64,000 bases of DNA from assembly GCA_018857735.1 (NCBI GenBank), contig JABMCL010002314.1, forward strand, positions 75,001 through 139,000, read 5' to 3'. A program made the position numbers and the translations under genes. Positions 41,401 through 52,882 of the stretch are shown piece by piece (within the stretch, counting starts at the first letter, position 1; every line of letters starts with the position of its first letter). This DNA comes from Alviniconcha marisindica. Its lineage: Eukaryota; Mollusca; Gastropoda; Provannidae. The notes below the pieces were generated by a model, which saw only the letters and a list, made by a program, of their open reading frames with translations, was not told the DNA's origin and searched no databases.

Positions 41401-41537
41401 TCGGTTGTGCTGTAGGTCTTGGAAAATTGTCAGTTAATGGACAGTTTTTGTTGGTGCTCAAATGGGAGACAACACAGACAACTCAAATTGTACCAGGCCA
41501 TATTTCTCTTATGAGTGTGAGTGTATTTATGTAAGTA

Positions 41538-41570
<33 letters not shown>

Positions 41571-42071
41571 ACGTGTGCGCGCGCGAGCCCAGACACATAC
41601 ACATGTGTGTGTGTGTGTGATAAGCAGGTTATATCTGCATGACTCTGTGTCTGTGGCACTTGTGTATTTTGTCATTATAAATGTTCTTAATAATTGTAAA
41701 ACTATATGAGCTCCTGTGAGAAAGGGCGCTTTATAAATGTAAGTTGTTATTATTATTATGCCTGTTCACTGTGCTAAGCCAGAATCATTTGAATCAAGAC
41801 AGAACTAACTGTTTACCCAGGGTGGCTTCTGCCCAGTGTTTATCATTATGCTTTGACATTCTGTAGAACTATACTGCTAATAGTGGAGTCTTAGAGCACC
41901 CTTTCTCAAATGAGCCCTCGGCGCCTACATTTCATACTCGAGTTAAAAAACACCCAAGGAAACTCAAACTTTCACAAATTTTACAAAGGGTGTTGACAGT
42001 GTAAGACTTAGAGGGACAGTTTCGGTAGACAGATGCCAGTCAGTATGTGTGCTAGCCTGTTAGCCTTGTTG

Positions 42072-42121
<50 letters not shown>

Positions 42122-45100
42122 TGAAATGAGTGTATCCTTATGTCTTTGTAAGCACTCTGGGCTGTTACGAGATGGGGCACCATAAATAATCTGTTTTGTT
42201 ATTATAAGCCTTGTCGCTGTGTGTGTTCAGATCCTGCAGAACCTGGTGGAGGGCATCCAGCTTCACCTGACGGGCACCCTGCCTCAAGGCGTGCAGCTGG
42301 CCGGCATAGAGACCGGCCCCGGCGGCAACATCCTCTCCCAGACCGTGCAGATTGACGCCTCCCTCCTGCAGCAGCTGCAGCAGCAAGGCAACATCAACAT
42401 CACCATCAACCCCCAGCTTATCACCCAGCAGGTGCCCACCGCCGACCCCAACATTGTGCAGGTAAATAACGATGTCGCCGTTTGATGCTACTGACATCTG
42501 CATCAGCTTGAACCTTCTGTAGGTGTTTGCTGCAGACCCCAACATTGGACAGGTAAATAATGATGTTGATGTTTTATGTTACTGACAGCCGCATCAGCTT
42601 CAACCTTCTGTAGGTGTTTGCCACTGACCCCGACATTGGACAGGTAAATAATGATGTTGCTGTTTTATGTTACGGACATCCAGATTAGCTTTAACTTCTG
42701 CGGGTGTTTGCCGCTGACCCCACATCGTGCAGGTAAATAAGGATGTTGCTGTTTTATGTTACTGACATCCGCATCAGCTTCAACCTTCTGTAGGTGTTTG
42801 CCGCTGATCCCAACATTGGACGGGTAAATAACGATGTTGCTGTTTCTTGTTACATGATATCGGCATCAGCTTCAACCCCCAGCAGCCCCCTCCAGTTACT
42901 GACTAACTAACCCACTGCTGACCTCAACATTGTACAGGTAAATAATGATGTCGCTGTTTCATGTTAACTGACATCAGCATCAGCTTCAACCCCCAGCAGG
43001 TGTCCGCTGTTGACCCCAACATTGTACAGGTAAATAATGATGTTGCTGTTTTGTGTTACCTGACATCTGCATCAGCTTCAACTCCTGGTAGGTGTTCACT
43101 GCTGACCCCAGTATTGTACAGGTAAATAATAATGTCGTAATTTGATGTTACCTGCCTGGCATCAACATCAGCATCTACAGAAGTGCAGAAGAAACAAACA
43201 CAGAAAATTAATGGCTAGAAGGAGCATGGTAGGTGGTTGAGTGTTGCTCTACATCCACAGAAACTAGGCATATTAGGGATGGGAGCCCAGGACGGCCACC
43301 TCAACTTTCAGACAGCTCCTGAGCTCATATGGTAGTATGGTAGTAAACATGGTGCTTAACATCCACAGAAACCATGAGGCTTATTAGGGATGGGGAGAAG
43401 GGGGGGAAGGGGGTATGGAGGTTGGGGAAGAGGGAGATTATATACCTATCGCTACACTGTCACTACCAGAATGATTCCTGCATTAAGATGGGCAGCGATG
43501 AGAGCCATTTTAATGTTTCAGTAGGAAGTGATGGAAAAAGTCACAGGACAGTGTCCACAAACCACAACCTTTCTGAAGAGAAAGGAGAGCCGAAGTGGTA
43601 TCGAACTGAGGTCCTTCTGCTTACTAGCCTAATGCCTTACTGCTAGGCCAAACCGGCTCACAGAAGGGTAGTTAGAAGTAGTAGTATTTATGCTGTCAGA
43701 CAGATATTGTTTTTTTCTTCTTTATTTTTTCTTAGCTGGCACTTACAATGGCTGTGTATGCACATTCGTCATGTTTTACGTCTCCAGGTGTGGTGGTGGT
43801 GCATTTTCACTTGCATTTTGTGTTTGTTTTCCCGCCCAGGCCTTGCAGATGGCGCCAGCAACAATGCCGGAAGCAGTGAACCCAAACATCATCGTGCAGC
43901 AGCCCCTGGTGTCCATGTCAGGGGTCAGTCACGGTGACCTTGACCCTGTGGTGGTGCAGACATCGGCGGTGTCGGTGGTGTCCACTCAGCAAGCCCACAA
44001 CGCCGCCTCAGCCACCACCGCCTACGTCACCACGCCCATGACGGAAGACGGACAGGTAGGGTGCTTGCATGCTTGGTGCGGGTTGAGGTCTCACAGGAAA
44101 GGGGCCTTGTCAGTTCACAGAATGATGTATTTTACTCCTTGAATCTCACAGCAAGGAGCCGTGCTTGCAGAAAATCTCCGGAGCTCAAAAGAGGACCCAG
44201 CACAGGCAACCAGCAAGGGAAAGAGAGAAAAAGAATCTCCCTTCAAAAATGAGCCACCATGTTAAAATCGCCCAGTTTCCATCTGACTCATTTCGAAAGG
44301 CAGTTGCCCAGATATAACCGTACTGGTTGACTGGGCTTTAAACACCAGGTTAGTCACTTACTTACTCAAAGGCAGGGTCGCATATTTCCTTTTTTGATCT
44401 AACTGTCTGCCTCTTCAGATGGTGGCCAACTCGCAGAACGTCATCCTGGTGGGAGAAGAGGAGACGGGACTGGGTCAGGGCGAGGACGACGAGGATGACG
44501 ACAACGACGAGGAAGAGGAGAACCTGGAGACGGGTGAGGTGCTGGTCGCCGGGGGGGTGACGCTGACGGGGGAGGAGGTGGCCGGCATGGAGGAGGCCCA
44601 GGAAGAGGAAGAGGAGGAGGAGGAAGAGGAGGAGGACCTCTTGTCACAGGCCATGGGCAACGAGGAGAAGTTCATGTGTGGGGTGAGTGACTGGCTGGGT
44701 TTGCTTGCAGTGAAGAGATGTTCATGTGTGGGGGGGGGGGGGGGGATGTCAGCTGTTCCACTTGCGAGAAGTTTATTGGGGGGGGTGGGGGGGGGGTTGG
44801 CTGTATCCACTTGCAATGAAGAGAAGTTGGTGTGTGTGTGTGGGGGGGTGGTGTCTGGCTGTATCCACTTGCAGTAAAGAGAAGTTGGTGTGTGTGTGTG
44901 GGTGGGGTGTCTGGCTGTATCCACTTGCAGTAAAGAGAAGTTGGTGTGTGTGGGGGGGGGGGGGGTGTCTGGCTGTATCCACTTGCAATAAAGAGAAGTT
45001 GGTGTGTGTGTGTGTGGGGGAGGGGGGGGTCTGGCTGTATCCACTTGCAATAAAGAGAAGTTCATGGGGGGTGGGGGGGGGGGGAGTGACTGGCTGTGTA

Positions 45101-47435
45101 CTCTTGCAATGGAGAGATGGGTGGGGTGGGGTGGGGTGGGGGGGATTGGCTGTGTCTACTTGCAGTTAAGAGAAGTTCATGCGGGTGGGAGTGACTGTAG
45201 TTAGTTCCTCACACCCTGTACCTCTTCCTCCCCAGCTGTGCTTCAAGGGCTTCAAGCTGTCGAGCCAGCTGAATGAGCACCTGGCCGTCCACCAGGCAAC
45301 CAACGCTGCAGGCAGCTCTGGACTGGGTGGCAAACGCCGTGGCAAGTCGGCGCCTGGCCACAGGTGTACCGTGTGCAACAAGGTGTTCCAGAAACCCTCG
45401 CAGGTGGAGCGACACATGAGGATCCACACAGGTGAGTTCGGAGCAGGTTGGAACATGGGAAGGGGGGTTAATTTGTGGCTGGCCGGCTGATGTGTTTTGA
45501 TGTCGGTTCAGTGGCCAGGATTTGACTCCTGGACGTGGCAGAGTGAAGGACCGTTTTTCAGTTGTTTTTCAAGGCAGCTCTTGCGGAGACTTGTCAGTGC
45601 CTGTCTTGTCTTTGTGTGCACAGTACTTGCTAAGATCAACCCCAAAAGGAGGCCAGGTGACGTCTGACGTCTTGCTCCAGTTTGGAATCTCAGGGCTGTC
45701 AATTGATTTCAGTTCCCCTTTCCTATCTCCTCTCATGTTTTGCTGCCTAGTCCTCTGGCTCTTTCTGTTGCATCGTTTTTCTGCTGATGGTCCATTCTCC
45801 CAACAGCTTTGCAGGAAATTCTCTGACATTTTTTGTTCAGAGATGGGCTTTAAAAAAAGAAAAGTTTTATGGCTCCTGGGATTTGAACAGCTAGGAGATG
45901 ATAGTTGGTGGGTTGTATGTACAGACTGCTGCCTTATGGTACTGGTATTTTGTCATTATGCACATGTATCATGTTTTTTTAATTTATTCTTTCTGTCCTT
46001 TCCTCTTTAAAAAACAACAGTTTTCTTGAATCTGATAATTATCATATTGATAAAGATGGAATGGTCAACTTAGTCCTAGTCCTAGCCTTATAAAAAGTTA
46101 GATACTTTTTTAATAAAAGCAGTATTGAAGGGACAAACTCTTTGAAAATTTGTGTTTCATGTTTGTGCATGTATGTTTCGTTTTGTATTTGTGTAGGGGT
46201 TGATTTTGTGGATTTGACTATCAAAGCGAAAGGGTTTACATGTAAATGAGAAGAGTTTGGAAATGTGCATTTGCATACGACACTGTTTTTTAAATATTTT
46301 TATGTGACTGTGGTTGACAGTATGTTCAGATCCAGTAATTAACTCACTAAAATGGTTTGTGCATGTTAAAGATCCCATGTTTATTTTTTGTTAAGTGTGG
46401 TCCTAATGTCCAGCGCACTGGGAGCAGCACACAGATACGGCATGACTAAGACTGGATTTGACTTGTTTTGGCCGTTTTGGGGGTTGGAAAAATCTAACCT
46501 ACTACTACTATTTTGTGGTTTACAGGGCATAAAAAAAACAAGCTACTACTAATATTTTGTGGTTGACCAGGCATAAAAAACCTAGCTACTACTGCTATTT
46601 TGTGGTTGACCAGGCATAAAAAAAGAAGCTACTACTACTATTTTGTGGTTGACAGGGCATAAAAAAAGAAGCTACTACTACTATTTTGTGGTTGACAGGG
46701 CATAAAAAATCCAAGCTACTACAACTATTTTGTGGTTGACCAGGCATAAAAAACACCCATGCTACTACTACTGTTTTGTGGTTGACAGGGCATAAAAAAA
46801 CCAAGCTACTACTACTGTTTTGTGGTTGACAGGGCATAAAAAACCAAGCTACTACTACTGTTTTGTGGTTGACAGGGCATACAAAACCAAGCTACTACTA
46901 CTACTGTTTTGTGGTTGACAGGGCATACAAAACCAAGCTACTACTGCTGTTTGTGGTTGACAGGGCATAAAAACAACAACCAAGCTACTACTACTATTTT
47001 GTGGTTGACAGGGCATAAAAAACCCAAGCTACTACTACTGTTTTGTGGTTGACAACGTTGCATGTCTGCTTGGCAGGGGAGCGCCCGTTCGTGTGCCAGA
47101 TCTGCCAGAAGGCCTTCAACCAGAAGAACGCACTGAGCGTGCACCTGAAGAAGCACAGCGGGGACAAGCCCCACGTCTGCGGCTACTGCAGCGCCGCCTT
47201 CACCCAGCGGGGCAACCTCAAGACCCACATCAAGCGCGCCCACCACAACGACATGCTGAACGAGATGAACCGCCCCAAAGGCCCCCCGGCCATGGCCGCG
47301 GTCAACAGCGGCGGCGTGCAGCCGGGGGTGGAAATGGTGGCGGGCGCGGCCGGTAGCAGCGCAGGAGGGGAGGCGGGCGTGGCGGGTGGAGTGGAGGGGG
47401 ACCTGTATCTGAATGACGTGGCCGACCTTCTGTGA
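16511..47435 (+). CDS. ZNF236: ZNF236-like protein with 29 C2H2 zinc fingers (26 coding exons)
   Basis: Predicted nuclear, DNA-binding zinc-finger protein of 1,899 residues. Joined exons: 16511-16562, 18872-19212, 21088-21182, 22590-22931, 23357-23484, 23760-23917, 24744-24866, 25807-25986, 27216-27437, 28082-28340, 29007-29201, 31145-31291, 32043-32292, 32709-32988, 33469-33738, 34119-34231, 35634-35797, 36253-36537, 37133-37302, 39386-39584, 40861-41321, 42231-42461, 43840-44055, 44419-44682, 45236-45431, 47077-47435. All junctions are GT-AG and all phases match. Fingers lie in clusters: 1-9 (residues ~133-412), 10-17 (~555-830), 18-21 (~1072-1195), 22-25 (~1270-1385), 26-29 (~1712-1850). 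Acidic or Gln-rich linkers separate them. Many introns interrupt the HTG|EKP linker in phase 1. Vertebrate ZNF236 has about 1,850 residues and about 30 fingers, the basis for the name; orthology is inferred, not tested. A large C2H2 relative is the alternative. Confidence 0.85.
16563..18871. other. intron 1
   Basis: Contains poly-C (17608-17623), a (TA)n tract (17669-17720) and AT-rich filler. Its last 630 bases are decayed tandem copies of the start of exon 2. Confidence 0.75.
18240..18871 (+). repeat. tandem pseudo-copies of the 5' part of exon 2
   Basis: Three copies of the exon-2 start with its acceptor (TCTGTCTCAG|ATTATGCACA) begin at 18388, 18554 and 18713, spaced 166, 159 and 159 bp from one another and from the true exon at 18872. 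A more degraded partial copy sits near 18245-18330. Each copy matches about 70-90 coding bases, then diverges into intron-like sequence ending GCAGGACATG. None has a matching donor. Confidence 0.9.
18872..19212 (+). CDS. ZNF236: zinc-finger gene, coding exon 2 (N-terminal acidic domain)
   Basis: Residues 18-131. There are no zinc fingers. An acidic, hydrophobic region begins [20 protein letters not shown] and contains TTVTFIDPS; it may serve as an interaction or activation domain (inference). The acceptor is TGTCTCAG. The donor AAG|GTTTGA is weak and is followed within 20 bases by a long CT repeat. Confidence 0.85.
19227..19293. repeat. (CT)n microsatellite
   Basis: About 33 CT dinucleotides directly after the exon-2 donor. 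It forms a long pyrimidine tract only 14 nt into the intron. Confidence 0.95.
19625..20190 (+). repeat. ~76-bp tandem array related to the exon-3 edge (distal block)
   Basis: About seven units containing ATGTGACTAATGTTCCAGGG, GTCCCATCTGTGCAGTC and CCAGGTATCTGGCATAGCC. Each has the AG|GGTCCC core of the true exon-3 acceptor in diverged form. Confidence 0.85.
20240..21087 (+). repeat. ~62-bp tandem array of exon-3 acceptor plus first codons (proximal block)
   Basis: About 13 units of the form CATGTGACTAATGTTTCAGG then GTCCCTTCAACTGCAGTCAG then TGTGACAAGGTGTCATGATG. They reproduce the true acceptor GTTTCAG|GGTCCC and the first ~30 coding bases of exon 3 ([10 protein letters not shown]). Similarity to the real exon rises toward it, as expected if the array grew outward from the exon edge. 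Confidence 0.92.
21088..21182 (+). CDS. ZNF236: zinc-finger gene, coding exon 3 (finger 1)
   Basis: Residues 132-162 plus two bases. Encodes a complete first C2H2 finger, [21 protein letters not shown], with linker DEDKPYR. Acceptor GTTTCAG, donor CAG|GTAAGA. Confidence 0.9.
21460..21900 (+). repeat. ~75-bp tandem array resembling the exon-4 acceptor
   Basis: Five to six units contain TTGACTTGTAACTGTTACAG then ATGTATACTGGGTATAGACA. The CTGTTACAG|ATGTAT core is similar to the real exon-4 acceptor TGGTTACAG|ATGCAT. A further unit follows the transposon at about 22450-22520, so the array is split by it. Confidence 0.75.
21935..22421 (+). mobile_element. nonautonomous DNA transposon with TIRs, TA target site
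   Basis: Left end TTGGGTGATTCAG (after TA at 21935-21936) and right end CTGAATCGCCCAA (before TA at 22420-22421) are imperfect terminal inverted repeats. Bounding TA dinucleotides and the flanking array context (ACTTGG...GATAGAGG, compare CTGGGTATAGACAG) indicate insertion into the repeat with a TA duplication. The interior carries a decayed SAP-like ORF. ISL2EU-type elements, which carry YqaJ-nuclease genes, are a possible autonomous relative (inference). Confidence 0.7.
22035..22289 (+). pseudogene. remnant of a transposon SAP-like/zinc-binding ORF
   Basis: Starts [20 protein letters not shown] and continues [12 protein letters not shown], the leucine-helix/GNKQ(x)LV pattern of SAP domains. 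A TAA stop follows at 22131-22133. The same frame then continues as [14 protein letters not shown] and a Cys-rich stretch (NFCNCNN) before TAG. The internal stop and short length show that it is dead. The frame is shared across the stop, consistent with a single point mutation. Confidence 0.6.
22590..22931 (+). CDS. ZNF236: zinc-finger gene, coding exon 4 (fingers 2-5)
   Basis: Residues 163-276. Four C2H2 fingers: [72 protein letters not shown]. The last linker departs from TGEKP. Acceptor TGGTTACAG, donor CAA|GTGAGT. Confidence 0.93.
23357..23484 (+). CDS. ZNF236: zinc-finger gene, coding exon 5 (finger 6)
   Basis: Residues ~277-319. A basic linker precedes finger 6 ([21 protein letters not shown]) and ends HTG in phase 1. 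Acceptor TTGCAG, donor CTG|GTGGGT. The recognition helix resembles that of finger 27 in exon 25. Confidence 0.92.
23760..23917 (+). CDS. ZNF236: zinc-finger gene, coding exon 6 (fingers 7-8)
   Basis: Residues 320-372. Finger 7 ([21 protein letters not shown]) has the canonical TGERP linker before it. Finger 8 ([19 protein letters not shown]) finishes its second His in exon 7. Acceptor GTTTCAG, donor CAC|GTACGT. Confidence 0.92.
23918..24743. other. intron 6 with ~33-bp tandem repeat
   Basis: About five units of GGTAATTGATTGGTATCGTT plus ATGGTTAGGTTT lie at about 24235-24425. Otherwise unremarkable AT-rich intron. Confidence 0.8.
24744..24866 (+). CDS. ZNF236: zinc-finger gene, coding exon 7 (finger 9)
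   Basis: Residues 373-413. Finger 9 is [18 protein letters not shown] with H-x4-H spacing (HISRAH), and ends SDPT. Acceptor ATTTCAG, donor ACT|GTAAGG, phase 0-0. Confidence 0.92.
24867..25806. other. intron 7 with ~128-bp duplication before exon 8
   Basis: Two copies (about 25548-25675 and 25676-25803) carry GGATGTGGGGCTAGGAGCTT and ACTGACCTTGACTCATACAG. The second copy runs into the true exon-8 acceptor CTGTTCTTGCAG. The first has CTGTTCTTTTAA instead, so it lacks the AG. The rest of the intron shows no genes. Confidence 0.85.
25807..25986 (+). CDS. ZNF236: zinc-finger gene, coding exon 8 (linker)
   Basis: Residues 414-473, phase 0-0, no fingers. Polar/acidic linker containing [19 protein letters not shown]. 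Acceptor CTTGCAG, donor CAG|GTATGG. Confidence 0.88.
25987..27215. other. intron 8
   Basis: Holds poly-C plus CA repeat (26441-26469), a short imperfect duplication around 26720-26795 (GAGGGAGGTGGAGCTGG twice) and a SINE-tail fragment at about 27040-27092 (CCATCCCCGTCCCTAATAAG). No exon is visible. Confidence 0.65.
27216..27437 (+). CDS. ZNF236: zinc-finger gene, coding exon 9 (linker)
   Basis: Residues 474-547, phase 0-0. A Ser/Thr-rich linker ([28 protein letters not shown]) with a basic end KRHLIRK that may contribute to nuclear localisation (inference). Donor AAG|GTGGGA. Confidence 0.88.
27597..27960. repeat. (ATC)n imperfect trinucleotide repeat, intron 9
   Basis: About 360 bp of CAT/CAC/ATC triplets. 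Open frames on both strands here are repeat artefacts. Confidence 0.95.
28082..28340 (+). CDS. ZNF236: zinc-finger gene, coding exon 10 (fingers 10-12)
   Basis: Residues 548-633. Fingers with recognition parts [30 protein letters not shown] and [15 protein letters not shown]. They pair one to one with fingers 22-24 in exons 20-21. Acceptor TTTGCAG, donor CAG|GTGTGC, phase 0-1. Confidence 0.95.
28341..29006. other. intron 10
   Basis: Contains poly-C (28617-28635), a GT repeat (28745-28761) and a poly-A run (28939-28955). Nothing else recognised. Confidence 0.8.
29007..29201 (+). CDS. ZNF236: zinc-finger gene, coding exon 11 (finger 13)
   Basis: Residues ~634-698. Finger 13 ([21 protein letters not shown]) is followed by an Arg/Pro-rich basic tail and [10 protein letters not shown]. 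Donor CTG|GTAAGT at 29202 is the first of dozens of near-identical donors; only this one keeps the frame into exon 12. Confidence 0.92.
29190..30300 (+). repeat. 30-bp minisatellite of repeated 5' splice sites (about 36 units)
   Basis: The unit GACGCTGGTAAGTGCTTACATCCCGTCGCC repeats with a strict 30-bp period from 29226 to 30276; the first spacing, from the real donor at 29201, is 25 bp. Nearly every unit contains CTG|GTAAGTGC, identical to the exon-11 donor, with exceptions at 29226 (GTAATT), 29406 (GTAAGC) and about 29436 (site lost). The seed is visibly the exon-11 end (ACCGACACTG|GTAAGTGCTT). Because the period is a multiple of three and stop-free, long meaningless frames run through both strands. 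It is followed by ordinary intron. Confidence 0.97.
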
Positions 47436-50400
47436 TGCCGCCGGAGGAGGGAGGCGATTCCTGGCCTCTGAAGAAAACCAACCTGTGAACATCAGCAAAG
47501 ACCTGTGGACAGCTGAAAAGTCTTGTGGATGGCTGCAAAAGCTTGTGGACAGCCACAAATGCTTGTGGACAGCTGCAAAGACTTGTGAGCAGCTACAATG
47601 AGATTGCGGACAGCTGAAAAGACATGTGTACAGCCACAGGCTTGTAAATACCCGAAAAGACTTGTGAACTGCCGTGAAGGTTTGTGAACTGCCACGAAGA
47701 TTCATGAACTGTCATGAAGATTTGTGAACTGCCACGAAGATTCATGAACTGCCATGAAGATTTGTGAACTGCCACGAAGATTCATGAACTGCCATGAAGA
47801 TTTGTGAACTGCCACGAAGATTTGTGAACTGCCACAAAGATTCATGAACTGTCATGAAGATTTGTGAACTGCCACAAAGATTCATGAACTGCCATGAAGA
47901 TTTGTGAACTGCCATGAAGATTTGTGAACTGCCATGAAGATTTGTGAACTGTCACGAAGATTTGTGAACTGTCATGAAGATTTGTGAACTGTCACGAAGA
48001 TTTGTGAACTGTCATGAAGATTTGTGGCCAGCTGCAAAGGCCTGCAGTGGCAAAGAGCTAATGGACAGCGGCAAAGAGCTAGTGGACAGCAGCAGCGGCA
48101 AAGAGCTAGTGGACAGCGGCAAAGACGTGTGGACAGCGGCAAAGAGCTTGTGGACAGCGGCAAAGACGTGTCGACAGCGGCAAAGAGGTTGTGGACAGCG
48201 GCAAAGACGTGTGGACAGCGGCAAAGAGGCTTGTGGACAGCGGCAAAGACGTGTGGACAGCGGCAAAGAGCTTGTGGACAGCGGCAAAGAGCTTGTGGAC
48301 AGCGGCAAAGACATGTGGACAGCGGCAAAGACGTGTGGACAGCGGCAAAGAGCTTGTGGACAACGGCAAAGACGTGCGGACAGCAGCAAAGATGTGTGGA
48401 CAGCGGTGAAGACTTGTGGACAGCGGCAAAGATGTGTGGACAGCGGCAAAGACTAGTGGACAGCGGCAAAGACGTGTGGACAGCGGCAAAGACTTGTGGA
48501 CAGTGGAAAAGACGTGTGAACTGCAGCTGCAAGAGGACCTTGCTCTGCTGCAGGAGTAGGCTGAGGTGAATGAACAGCAGACGGTGCAACTTGCTGAGCG
48601 TGAGCAGGGAAAGTGAGAGCAGCCAGGCCTCGCTGGGCAAACTCTGGGTATGTTTGGCTGCTACGGAGTCTTCCGGGAAGGATGCCGAGTTTGAGAGCGC
48701 CCTGTCAAGAGGGCTTCAGACACCAAGGACTTGGAACTGAGATGTGAAAGTAGAGTGTGTATATGGCCTGAAAATTGAAGAGAATGTTTGCTGTTTTGCC
48801 ATTTTGCTAGTCAGCGTGTGAGAGCGGAGATGGCAACTTGCAGTTCAAATCTGTCTCTCTGATCAGACCTGAAGAGCAGAGTACACTACCTGTACCTTCT
48901 ACTTTCTGTGACTGTTGTTGCACATTCTTCACAGAAGTGCCAGAAAATCAACAAAGTTGTATTTAGGAAAGAAAAAAATGGGAAAAAACAACAACGCACC
49001 TCTTTATCTTCTAACCGACAGACTTTTCAGGGTGTGCTTGAGATCATCTCTCAGGCCGTTCAGTATTTCAAAAACATCCAACCTTGTTTGTTTTGGCCAT
49101 TCAGTCTTTGAGGAATGCTATTTCCTCCTTTGAGCTATCGTGATGCTGCCTGGTTCGCACAGTTCTGTCTTTTGAACTCAGCAGAGGAAGCATGACATGT
49201 TTCATCATTGATGTCTTCTTCCACTTGAAAAGTCTTCACCGAAGAGGCTTGTGTTGCAGACTGCTAGACAGTGTCATTATGCTAATTATTGAATTGTGCT
49301 CAATACTGTTCATTTTCACTAGCCTTGGCAAGGGAAATTGCTGTGCTAGAGTTGTTTCCCCTGTAATGTCCAAGTTGAGACAAACTGTGAATCTGATTTT
49401 ATGTTGCTTGTTTATTTTTTCAGTTTTCCGTTCTGCTCGTATTGTTCATAGTTGTCATACCACAAACATTGTGAAGTTCTGATTTGCCTTAGAATCAGAT
49501 GACAAATGAGACTGATTTAAAAAAAAAAAGGTTGAAGAAGCATGCAATGTTGGGATGTTTTTCTGCTGACAAAGTGTAGTTGCTTGTTACATGATTGCTT
49601 CAAATCAGCTTTGACTATTGGTTGTGCCTACGGAGGCCTGTTTTGCTGTCAGCTTTGACTGTAGGTTGTGCCTATGAAGGCCTGTTTTGGTAACGCATTG
49701 CTAAAGTATGCATTCCTCAGGAACTTCAAATGTGTATGTACACTGAACTTCAAAATCCACATATCTGGAAATGACCCACGAATAATTGCTCAAGTTTATA
49801 CCTGTTTCAGAGTGCTTGGTGTGATGCGTGTGTGTGTGTTGCAATGTGGTGTGATGTGTGTGTATGTGTGTGTGTGTCTGTTGCAGTATGGTGTGATGTG
49901 TGTGTGCGTGTACAAGTGCAGATGCATGTATTTGTGTGAATTGCAAATATTAAAGCTTTTGGGCTGCTTTCTCTCAGGAAAGTGATTGACAAATATACTC
50001 AACTTGTGTTGTGTACCAGCTGATCATCATGCCATGGAAATAGTTTCTCTGGAAATGTCTTGGAGATACAGGCATTTTGCGTGGCTCTACAAACTAGTGT
50101 TTGTGCACATTTTTCGGTGTCTGTAGTTTTGCGAACCAAACATCAGTTACATGCTTTCGATAAGTGTCTGTAATTTACTCATTAGCACACTTTTGTTGCT
50201 GGCAGCTGTTCAGTTGATTCCTTTCTGTTGTATTCGGTACACTTTGAGCAAACACTGAACTACGGTCTTGTGAGATCCTATGCATTTCACTGAGATTTTG
50301 TGCCTGCTCGGACTATGCTTAGCTATTTTTCATCATCTTGTCAGGTTTCATTGTCTTGTCAGTTCTTTGTGTCACGTTTCTCATCCCCAAGTCCCCGTGA

Positions 50401-52838
50401 CATTTCATGGTTTGGTGTGTGTGTGTGAGTAGCACATTGTGCGTGTGTGTGTGCGTGTGTGTGTTTGTTTGTCGTGCGCATGTGGGTGTTTGTAGTGCAT
50501 GTGTGTGTGTGTGTTTACTTCCATTCTTCATATAGCTACTTAGAGTCTTAGAAAGCCTTCTGTTTAAACTCTTTCTTATTTTTGACACAGAAATGATCAT
50601 GTTGGAATATGGAAGTGGAGAAAGAGAGCTGAGCTGTAAATGTAATGCATACGTAATGCTGCTGCTTGGGGAAGCGACAGGTTGTGATGGTGACTGTGAT
50701 CGACTGCTGAGCACACAGTGCTGAAGTGGTGGAGAAGGAATGGGTTAGGCTTTTCTCTGTCTGCTGTAGTCAGTGTGGGCCATGGTACCACGCAGTCTCT
50801 CCATTCTGGACTGCTTAACAAGGAGTACCAAAGTGGCGGAGAAGGAATGGGTCAGGCTTTTCTCTATCTGCTGTGGTCAGCGTGGTTACCTTGGACTGCT
50901 GAACAAGGAGTGTAGAAGGAATGGGTCAGGCTTTTCTCTGTCTGCTGTAGTCAACATGGTTACGGAGAAAAGCCTGCACCCATTCCTTCTCAACCACTTT
51001 GGCACCACTTAGCAGTCTGGCATGAGAAGTACATGATAACCATGCCGACTACAGCACACAGAGAAAAGCCTGCACCCATTCCTTCACCGCTTTCCCACTG
51101 CTTGTTCAGCAGTCCACTGCGGAGAGAGTGCATGGGTGCAGGCTTTTCTCTGTGTGCTGTAGTCGGCGTGGTTATCATGTACTTCTCACGCCAGACTGCT
51201 GAGCAAGTGGTGCCAAAGTGGTTGAGAATGAATGGGTGCAGGCTTTTCTCTGTGTGCTGTAGTCGGCATTCAGTGTGGTTACCATGCACTCTTTTCACAG
51301 TGCGCTGCTCGGCAGAGACTAACATACTCAGACGAGGTACTGCCCAAGGAATGAGTGAACAACTGCTGTCCGAGTCGGAGTATGAAATACTGTGGATCAG
51401 TGGTTCTTTCTCAGATTTGTTGTTGGACAAACACGCCTCTTTCCTTTGGCCGCCTTCTCTGTCTATCTGTATCACTGACACGTGTTCAGGTGCTGTCCGA
51501 GTCGGAGTGTGAGATACTGTGGATCAGTGGTCCTTTCTTGATTCTGTTGTGGGACAAACCCAAATATACATTGCATCTGTGAAAGATCTGGCACCCAAAC
51601 AAAGGTTACTGTTTATTGAGAGCCAAGATTTGCTTCCAGTAAAAGACCAGTCAGGTCTTCAAAGCAGATTTAATTTTGTCCCTTAATTATTTAATTTTTT
51701 TTAACTTAAAGGAGACCCAAGCAAAGAAGCAGCACAGGCCCTTGGAATGGGAGGAAAAGACACTCAGCAGTTTTTCAGTCAATTTATCCTCTTTTTTTTA
51801 TAATAAAAAATAAAGATTTGAAAGTTGTAAAAGCAGGCATGATCGCTGCCTTTTTGTGTCTGGCTGTCTGAGGAGTCATGTCTTAACTTTGTTTTTTTCT
51901 CTCAACAAGTGTCTGAGAAGGGTCACGTATTAATTATTTTTTCATGCACTTTGTGCGAGTCATGCATCCAGCACAGTAATAAACCAATGAAAGAATCTCA
52001 GTCCATTCTCAGTCTCTTGTGCCAACAGCTGAATATAATTATGAAGCAACCAAGTATGTATAACTGAAGTGTTTGAAGTGATATATATGTATACATTCTT
52101 TCTTCATAATGCTGATGGCTGGGCAAGGATTCATGCAGGTAGCAAACTAACTCTCGTGGCATTTTTTGAGGACTCCATTTCTATTTTCTTTCTTTTTCTT
52201 TTCTTTTTTTGTATCAGAACTTTTTCTTCCTGCTTGTAAAAGTATACAACAGGAGTTCAGTGAAGACATTTGTCGCCAGTCCTTCTTCAGAAACAACTTG
52301 GCATTAAACAAGTCTCACCAACTACTTCTAACCATCAAAGACATCATTAAACCAAAAAATTAAGCATCACACTGAGCGGTCACAAGTGGTCTTAATATTT
52401 TCCAGTAGCAGTTTTCAAAAAGAGTTTTTTGTTTTTGTTTGTTTTTTTAACAATTGGGCAAATCAGATTCTGGTTTGTTTTAACTTGTGAACACAGGATT
52501 CAAACTGAGGTCCGTCTACTTTCTAACTGGGTGCCATAACACTGGGCCCAACTGGTCACACCGGTCCTGTTTAGCCTCATAAATGTTCTGGTGTTTTCAG
52601 ACCTCGGCTGCTTCCACTGTCATCTGTGTAGTTAGGAACACATTCCTAACTCTTTGGTTTCTGGAAGTCGCAGGACTTTTGAGAACTAGTATCTAGCAAA
52701 TGATTACCTCTTGAAACACTGTTCCTTTGCTGCCTCTCAGGATTGCCCAGTGACCCAAGTCTGGATATATATAAAAATTCACAAATGCAGTAACTCACAT
52801 AGGCTGTCTCCCTTTTAGTTTTCACAAACACACACACA

Positions 52839-52882
<44 letters not shown>
